Origin: Antarcticimicrobium luteum
GTDB lineage: Bacteria > Pseudomonadota > Alphaproteobacteria > Rhodobacterales > Rhodobacteraceae
Reading direction: 5' to 3'
Assembly (NCBI RefSeq): GCF_004358185.1
Contig: NZ_SMUV01000045.1
Location: 1 to 48,540, forward strand
DNA length: 48,540 nucleotides
Shown: positions 43,177-48,540 of the stretch, one piece after another
Layout of the letters: the number at the start of each line of letters is the position of its first letter
Numbering within the stretch: the first letter of the stretch is position 1
Made by a program: the position numbers and the translations under genes
Notes under the pieces: model-generated
The model's input: only the letters and a program-made list of their open reading frames with translations
What the model was told of the DNA's origin: nothing
Databases searched by the model: none

Positions 43177-45189
43177 CTAGCGCCACAGATGGGCGTAGGT
43201 GGCAAAAAGCCCCTGCAGTTTCGACAGCGTCCGGTTGGCCAGCGCGGGGCGGGGGATTTCATCCTTCACGAGCCGCTCGACGATCACCTCGACCGGGCAG
43301 GGCAGGCCTGTGACCGGATCGCGGTAGCGCGGGTAGTCGATGAGGGCGGCGTGCACCAGGCCTTCCAGCGTCGTCCGTGCGTTGCGGCGGGCGGGGATCT
43401 CGCCCAGGTCGCGGGTCAGGCCCCAGCCGGCATAAAACGGCGCGCCGAGGGTGGTGACCTGCACCCCGCGCAGCAGTGCCTCGAACCCCATCAGCGATGT
43501 CATGGTCCAAAGCTCGTCCACCTGCGCCAGCAGGGCGGCGGGGTCGGCGTGGGGGACGGTGACATCTGCCAACCCCTCCGGGTCCGCCGCGCCCTGGCGC
43601 AGACCTGCCTCGACGTCCGGGTGGGGTTTGTAGACGATGACCGCGTCCGGGTTGGCGGCCCGCGCGGCGCGCAGCAGGGCAAGGTTGGTGTTCACGGTGC
43701 CGGCGCCGGTGCGGATCGAGGCGTCGTCCTCGACCTGGCCGGGGACGAGGATGCGGCGGCCGGGCGGCAGATCGTAGGTTTTGCCGCTCAGATTGTACTT
43801 GCTCAGCCCCGCCCCGGTCAGCGCCGCGATCAGCCGCTCGGCGCGGGCGTGCTGATCGGCGCGCAGGGTGGCGCGGGCGGCGATCAGATGCTCCAGCCGC
43901 GAGGGACGACGCGGGTCGTAGTAGATGCCCAGATCGTCGGCCACCAGCGACAGCGGCGGCACAAGGTCCGCGCCGAGCCCGCGCGATCGCAGAAAGCCGT
44001 CCTCGACGCGCACGGCGTCCTTGTCCTCGTCGGTGGCGCGGGAGGCCCAGACCATGCGGCGGCGGCCGGTCGCCTCGGCCTGCGCCGGATCGTCCGAGAA
44101 GATCATCCGTTTCTCGCGCCCGAACATCGCCTGCAGCGGCCGGCGTTTCCACAGTCGCATGCCTGAGGCGGTCCAGCCGCGGCGGTCCTCGCGCCAGGCG
44201 CGGGTCAGCGCCTCGAGCGTGCCGAGAACGGTCTCAAGCTCGCACAGCCGGTCGCGGCAGGGGTCGTACCAGGTGGGGTAGAGCATCATCGCCGCGGCAA
44301 AGAGCTGGGCGCGGGTGAGCGAGCGTTGGCGGCGCGGCACCGGATCCTCGTCCTGGGTCAGGCCCCAGCCAGCATAAAAGGGTTTACCGAAAATCCGGGG
44401 CTTGTGGCCGGCGAGGATCGCCTCGAAGCCCATCTGCGAGGAGACGGTATAGACGCCGACCGCCCCATCGAGCAGCGCCCAGGGGTTGGCCGGATCGGTC
44501 AGAAGCCGCACCCGGTCGTTGGCATCCTGCGGGCCGAAATGGCCGGGACGATAGCCCGCCTGGGTTTCCGGGTGGGTCTTGATCACCACCGGCATGCCGG
44601 GATGCTCGAGCTGGGCAAAGACCAGCATCTCGCGGAAGCGGGCGGCATCGGCGCCGGAGGCCGTCACCGAGGCGTCGCCGCGGGTCTGGTCCACCACCAG
44701 CACATAGGGCGGCGCGGGCAGCGGGGCGTCGGGGTCGTAGCCGCTGTATTTGCTGAGCGCCGCCTCGCGCATCCGCACGATGGCGTCGCGGGCGCGGTTC
44801 AGCAGCGCGCTGTCGTCGAGCGGGTGGGTGGCGAGGAGCTGTTCGAGGTCCGAGGGCGTGGCGGGGTCGAAATGCACGCCCGACCAGTCGAGGGTCAGGC
44901 CGATCGGGGGCTCGCCCGCGCGACCGGGATGCAGCGAGCGCAGAAAGGCGTCCTCGACCCGGAGCAGCGGCGCGCCGCGTCTGGCGGCGATGGCGCGGCC
45001 GCGGTGCGCGGTGGGGCCGGCGCCCCAGACGGCGACCGCATCCCCGGGGCCGGGAAGGCCGAGGCGGAGGCGGTGGCCGGACAGCGCCAGAATGCGCCGC
45101 ACCCGGCGCTGCGTCAGGAACCCGCCGTTGTAAACGAAAAGCCGGGGGCGATTGCCCCCGGCCTTTGCCGTGCCGCACTGGCCGGTCAT
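43177..45189 (-). CDS. kpsC: Capsule polysaccharide (Kdo linker) transferase, KpsC-like
   Basis: 670 residues with two homologous glycosyltransferase halves. The N half (about 15-330) has RLFVYNGGFLTQRRVRRILA, VIKTHPETQ and QMGFEAILAGHKPRIFGKPF with YAGWGLT; the C half (about 365-670) has VRVEDGFLRSRGLGADLVPP, VYKPHPDVE and LMGFEALLRGVQVTTLGAPF with YAGWGLT. KpsC builds the Kdo linker on phosphatidylglycerol in group 2 capsules, using its two beta-Kdo transferase domains. The start lies 4 nt after the export lipoprotein stop; a hairpin with T tract occupies codons 10-18. Confidence 0.9.
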   Translation of the reverse strand: MTGQCGTAKAGGNRPRLFVYNGGFLTQRRVRRILALSGHRLRLGLPGPGDAVAVWGAGPTAHRGRAIAARRGAPLLRVEDAFLRSLHPGRAGEPPIGLTLDWSGVHFDPATPSDLEQLLATHPLDDSALLNRARDAIVRMREAALSKYSGYDPDAPLPAPPYVLVVDQTRGDASVTASGADAARFREMLVFAQLEHPGMPVVIKTHPETQAGYRPGHFGPQDANDRVRLLTDPANPWALLDGAVGVYTVSSQMGFEAILAGHKPRIFGKPFYAGWGLTQDEDPVPRRQRSLTRAQLFAAAMMLYPTWYDPCRDRLCELETVLGTLEALTRAWREDRRGWTASGMRLWKRRPLQAMFGREKRMIFSDDPAQAEATGRRRMVWASRATDEDKDAVRVEDGFLRSRGLGADLVPPLSLVADDLGIYYDPRRPSRLEHLIAARATLRADQHARAERLIAALTGAGLSKYNLSGKTYDLPPGRRILVPGQVEDDASIRTGAGTVNTNLALLRAARAANPDAVIVYKPHPDVEAGLRQGAADPEGLADVTVPHADPAALLAQVDELWTMTSLMGFEALLRGVQVTTLGAPFYAGWGLTRDLGEIPARRNARTTLEGLVHAALIDYPRYRDPVTGLPCPVEVIVERLVKDEIPRPALANRTLSKLQGLFATYAHLWR
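45137..45162 (-). promoter_or_regulatory. Terminator-like hairpin inside the 5' end of kpsC
   Basis: On the minus strand GCCGGGGGC, loop AATC, GCCCCCGGC, then TTTT. A perfect 9-bp GC stem with a U tract is a textbook intrinsic terminator, yet it lies 27 nt into the kpsC reading frame. It could attenuate transcription between the export gene and kpsC. Confidence 0.65.
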
Positions 45190-45193
45190 GATC

Positions 45194-46327
45194 TCAGCCG
45201 CCGGCCAGCGACGAGATGCTGGAGACCGGGGTGATCGAGCCCGAGATCAGCGAGATGGTCTTGGTCCACTGGGCATAGGGCGCTTCGGTCACATAGAGGG
45301 TGTCGTCGTCGCGGATCACGAAATCACGGGCCACGAACATGCCGTTCGGCTCGGTCAGGTTCAGTACATAGACCATGCGTTGCGCGCCGGTCAGGTCGTC
45401 GCGGCCGAGTACCTGGCCGGCGATCTCGGCCGGTTCGTTGCGGAACACGAAAACGCCGGTGGGGTCCGATGAGGTCGAGATCAGACCGCCGACCTGTGCG
45501 ATCGCCTCGAGCGCGGACAGCTCCTGGGTCTGGAACTGCACGCGCGCCTGCGAGCTGGTGGCCCCGAGCGCGGTAAAGGCGCGGGTGTCTTCCTCGACCA
45601 GGATGCGGTCGCCGCCGCGCAGGGCGATGTCGAGGCTGGGATTGTCGTAAAGATCCTGGAACCAGATCTTGCCCTGCTCCGTGCCGCGGTTGAGCACGAT
45701 CTGGGCCACCTCCGGGCGGACCGTCACGCCGCCGGCGCGGGCCAGCATGGTGGCGAGTGTGCGGGTGGGCCGTTCGATCGGATAGACGCCGGGGGCGCCG
45801 ACCGCCCCCACCAGCGACACCGTCGAGCCGTCGCCGGCGACGCGGCGGACCTGCACCTGCGGGTCCGGGGTCTGGTCCTGCAGCCGTTCGGTGATGATCT
45901 CGCGGAGCTGATCGGGGGTGCTGCCGGCCGCGCGGAGCCGCCCGGCATAGGGAACAAAGATGAACCCGCCGCTGTCAACCTGAACCTCGTCCAGAATGGT
46001 GGCGTTGGTGCCCTGGCTGGCCAGCAGCCCGTCATCGACGTTTTCCCAGATGGTCAGACCCAGGATGTCGCCGGGGCGGATGGTGTCGGATGTCAGCCGC
46101 CCGGCGGTCTGGAATGCGCCGGAAAAGCCCAGTGCGGGCACCACGGCAGTGGCGCGGGTGACACGATCGTTGACAGAGACGACAAAGGCGTCGCCTTCGC
46201 GCTGGACCGATCCGGCAAAGATTTCGCGTTTATTGGGGCCGACGCGCGGCAACGCACAGGACGCCAGCAGCGCAAGCGCGGCCAGCAGCGCGACGGGCTT
46301 TGCCCACCGGAAAGTCACGGGTTTCAC
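45194..46327 (-). CDS. Polysaccharide export outer-membrane lipoprotein (Wza/KpsD-like)
   Basis: 377 residues from GTG 46327, chosen for the GAGGAGA site upstream; a longer ATG start at 46396 would put 23 residues before the signal. Lipobox LASC with Cys24 follows a hydrophobic segment. The Poly_export domain covers about 80-170 (IRPGDILGLTIWENVDDGLL, GFIFVPYAGRLRAAGSTPDQ), then SLBB-type beta-grasp repeats (VSLVGAVGAPGVYPIERPTR, ALEAIAQVGGLISTSSDPTG). It forms the outer-membrane exit for capsule or exopolysaccharide. It lies between kpsS and kpsC on the same strand. Confidence 0.9.
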   Translation of the reverse strand: MKPVTFRWAKPVALLAALALLASCALPRVGPNKREIFAGSVQREGDAFVVSVNDRVTRATAVVPALGFSGAFQTAGRLTSDTIRPGDILGLTIWENVDDGLLASQGTNATILDEVQVDSGGFIFVPYAGRLRAAGSTPDQLREIITERLQDQTPDPQVQVRRVAGDGSTVSLVGAVGAPGVYPIERPTRTLATMLARAGGVTVRPEVAQIVLNRGTEQGKIWFQDLYDNPSLDIALRGGDRILVEEDTRAFTALGATSSQARVQFQTQELSALEAIAQVGGLISTSSDPTGVFVFRNEPAEIAGQVLGRDDLTGAQRMVYVLNLTEPNGMFVARDFVIRDDDTLYVTEAPYAQWTKTISLISGSITPVSSISSLAGG

Positions 46328-46422
46328 TGCTCGGTCTCCTCGACCTGTTTTGTTCTGCCTCAGGTTTTTCAGCCAAGTTATCGGAATCCGACACAAAAAT
46401 CCAGTCCCGCGGCGCGGCTGGC

Positions 46423-47715
46423 TCAGGTCACGGCGCGAAGGTGTTGCCGTGGTGCCGCTGTGCCCGATTTCAGTGCGTCATAGGGATCCTCGGGCGAGAG
46501 CATCATGTCGACCACGTGGCGCAGCAACTGGCGGCGGCCGCGGCGGGAATAGAAACCGCCGGGAACCTGGCTGGTTTCCAGCAGGAAGCGGCGGTAATCC
46601 TTGTAGGCGCGGTTGTCTGGTCGAGTGGCACCGGCGAAGAAATCGCGCAGCGGCTGGCTCGAGACGAATTCCGGCTTGGCATAGACGGCGCGGCCGAACA
46701 CCTTGATCGGGATGCCGCGCCACAGCACCTGCTGGCCGGCGGTGGAATTCACCGTGACCGCGCTGCGCGCGTCGTTGAGCAGCTGCGCCAGCTTGCCGCC
46801 GCGGACGTAGTGGACCCGGTCGGCGATGCCGAAATCCCGGGCCAGGCGCCGGGTCGCGTCGCGCGCCGGCACGCGCCCGTCCTCGAGCGGGTGCGCCTTG
46901 ATCACCAGATGATGGTGGCGCGGCGCGCCTTTGGCAAAGCCGCCGATCACCTGCTCCAGGAACTCGGTCATGGTCGAGAAGGGCGAGTGCATCTGAAACG
47001 AGCTGTCATGTTCCAGTTGCAGCAGCGCCAGGTGGTACGGAAAGCCGCCGTTGCGGATGCGCCTTGTGGCCAGGTAGCGGTCGAGGGCGTGAACCGGCAT
47101 CAGCAGCAGCCGCTGGAGATAGAGCTGAAACTCTCTGGTGACGGGCAGGTCGCGGTGGGGGCGGAAATTGCGGTAGCCACCGTTCCGGAACATCACGAAC
47201 CAGTGATAGAGTGCGCCGTAGAACACGTGCTGGCGCATGTCGCCCCAATGGGCGGGGGGCAGCGGTGCCTCCATATCCGACAGCGCCAGCGCCGACTGCA
47301 TCTCGGCGATGGTCATCTCCATCAGGCGCGAATTGCCGTTGGAGCCTCCGCGCTCGTAGGTGACCCAATAGGGGCGCATATAGCCCTCTTCGAACACATG
47401 CACGGTGAGGCCGCGGGCCTGCGCCGCGCGCACCGCAGCGGCGTGGACGGGCCGGGTGTCGCCGTAGAGCACGATGTCGGTGATCTGGTGCGCGTCCAGC
47501 AGGCCGTCGATCTGGTCGGGCCAGTCCGAGAGTGCGCCGCGATAGGGGATATAGCTGGCCCGGTGGCGCCAGAAGGCGCGGTCGCCGGCATTGAACCCCA
47601 CCCGCCAGACCGTGGCGCCGGTGGCGCGCAGCATACGGGCCAGCCCATCGTAGAACGGTCCGTGCGGCCCCTGTAGAAACAGAAACACCCGCCGTGTCTG
47701 GGACGGTCGTGTCAT
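46423..47715 (-). CDS. kpsS: Capsule polysaccharide biosynthesis protein, KpsS-like
   Basis: 430 residues. The N-terminal FLFLQGPHGPFYDGLARMLR and FEEGYMRPYWVTYER, then LVIKAHPLEDGR and NSTAGQQVLWRGIPIKVFGR, are hallmarks of KpsS, which adds the first Kdo residue to the lipid anchor before KpsC extends it. First gene of the minus-strand block kpsS-export lipoprotein-kpsC; the ABC exporter genes kpsM/T/E are not in this window. Ribosome site weak. Divergent from ribE with 156 bp between, which includes an AT-rich patch at 47755-47775. Confidence 0.9.
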   Translation of the reverse strand: MTRPSQTRRVFLFLQGPHGPFYDGLARMLRATGATVWRVGFNAGDRAFWRHRASYIPYRGALSDWPDQIDGLLDAHQITDIVLYGDTRPVHAAAVRAAQARGLTVHVFEEGYMRPYWVTYERGGSNGNSRLMEMTIAEMQSALALSDMEAPLPPAHWGDMRQHVFYGALYHWFVMFRNGGYRNFRPHRDLPVTREFQLYLQRLLLMPVHALDRYLATRRIRNGGFPYHLALLQLEHDSSFQMHSPFSTMTEFLEQVIGGFAKGAPRHHHLVIKAHPLEDGRVPARDATRRLARDFGIADRVHYVRGGKLAQLLNDARSAVTVNSTAGQQVLWRGIPIKVFGRAVYAKPEFVSSQPLRDFFAGATRPDNRAYKDYRRFLLETSQVPGGFYSRRGRRQLLRHVVDMMLSPEDPYDALKSGTAAPRQHLRAVT

Positions 47716-47871
47716 TTGCGCGACTGCTCGTTTTGATGCAACATGCGCGGCGTATACCTTTTTAATCTGGCCAAACTATGACCCGGGCGGGGCGGCGCCG
47801 CAAGCGGGGGCTTGCCGGGGACGGGCGGGGCGTTTACCTCCGTCGGGACGAAGCAAGGCAGGAGGCGCGCC

Positions 47872-48459
47872 ATGTTCACTGGGATCATCACCGATGTCGG
47901 CACCGTATCCGAGCTGGAGCGGCGCGGCGATCTGCGGGCGCGGATCGCGACGCGCTACGACACCTCGAGCATCGACATCGGCGCCTCGATCGCCAGCGAC
48001 GGGGTGTGCCTGACGGTGATCGATCTGGGTCCGGACTGGTACGATGTGGAGATCAGCGCCGAGACGCTGTCGAAGACCAACCTGGGCGATTGGACCGAGG
48101 GACGGAAGGTCAATCTGGAACGCGCGCTGAAGGTCGGCGACGAACTGGGCGGTCATATCGTCTCGGGCCATGTGGACGGGGTCGCCGAGGTGACCGGCCT
48201 GACCGACGAGGGCGACAGCACCCGCATCTCCTTCCGGGCGCCGCATGAGCTGGCGCGGTTCATCGCGCCCAAGGGGTCGGTGGCGCTGAATGGCACCTCG
48301 CTGACGGTGAACGAGGTCGCCGGCGACACCTTTGGCATCAACGTGATCCCGCACACCCAGGCGGTGACAACCTGGGGCGCTGTGCAGGTGGGCGACCGGA
48401 TCAACCTCGAAATCGATACGCTGGCGCGCTACGTGGCGCGGCTGAGCGAGGCGGGCTAG
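47872..48459 (+). CDS. ribE: Riboflavin synthase alpha subunit
   Basis: 195 residues from ATG 47872, which has AGGAGG upstream. Two lumazine-binding repeats: the first starts MFTGIITDVGTVSELERRGD and has IGASIASDGVCLTVIDLG; the second starts near residue 97 (GGHIVSGHVDGVAEVTGL) and has GSVALNGTSLTVNEVAGD. The enzyme dismutates 6,7-dimethyl-8-ribityllumazine to riboflavin. I found no FMN riboswitch upstream. It is 4.7 kb from ribD. Confidence 0.95.
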   Translation: MFTGIITDVGTVSELERRGDLRARIATRYDTSSIDIGASIASDGVCLTVIDLGPDWYDVEISAETLSKTNLGDWTEGRKVNLERALKVGDELGGHIVSGHVDGVAEVTGLTDEGDSTRISFRAPHELARFIAPKGSVALNGTSLTVNEVAGDTFGINVIPHTQAVTTWGAVQVGDRINLEIDTLARYVARLSEAG

Positions 48460-48540
48460 GTGTTCAGTCCCGGCATTTGGTGGATCGGATTTAGGATGAA
48501 ACGATCTGGGTCTGATGTCCAGATTTTACAGATGTATTCG

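Noticed and set aside
47716-47871. Possible FMN riboswitch upstream of ribE
   Set aside because: None of the conserved RFN-element segments could be found here or before ribD.

Overview
The window is high-GC, densely coded DNA from an alphaproteobacterium, most likely a Rhodobacterales (Roseobacter-group) member. This rests on the gene families seen and on orders common in that group (hom-glpX-recJ; soxBDAG beside a Glu/Leu-type dehydrogenase; imelysin/DUF1111/imelysin/DUF1513; nrdR-ribD). No species can be named. No phage, insertion sequence, CRISPR array or rRNA was found.

1-8005: after the 5' part of a CbiX-like gene comes a protocatechuate 4,5-cleavage (lig) cluster built around a LysR-type regulator with two helix-turn-helix domains. 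To its left, on the minus strand, are ligI-ligA-ligB; to its right, on the plus strand, are a second ligA-ligB and ligC. Together they would open protocatechuate (or a relative), oxidise the semialdehyde to 2-pyrone-4,6-dicarboxylate and hydrolyse the lactone. The later steps (LigU/J/K) are not here. A 19-bp element occurs once ahead of each operon in the same orientation relative to it, suggesting joint control. A TPP-dependent decarboxylase/synthase-like gene follows a terminator.

8006-14791: a plus-strand module of a 67-residue Cys-rich reading frame, imelysin, beta-barrel protein, di-haem DUF1111 protein, second imelysin and DUF1513 protein. Its promoter region carries a CTGA-N9-TCAG palindrome like alphaproteobacterial iron boxes, so it is probably an iron-regulated cell-envelope system.

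14852-26175: two near-identical tRNA-Glu genes with matching upstream elements, the hom-glpX-recJ group, a small lipoprotein divergent from a TetR regulator with a palindrome in front, an unrecognised coiled-coil protein with two long hydrophobic stretches, a pirin, a small membrane protein, and a TadE-TadE-TadG trio.

26176-37857: a repeat-bearing intergenic region, a Glu/Leu-type dehydrogenase, the heterotetrameric sarcosine oxidase operon soxBDAG, a small secreted protein, and the dnaG-rpoD macromolecular-synthesis pair ending in a strong terminator.

37858-48540: tandem paralogous secreted proteins, YjbQ, a frameshifted gene with a type I secretion-like C-terminus, TrkH, nrdR-ribD, a minus-strand capsule block (KpsS, export lipoprotein, KpsC) between ribD and ribE, and ribE. 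The last 80 bases hold nothing I can call.
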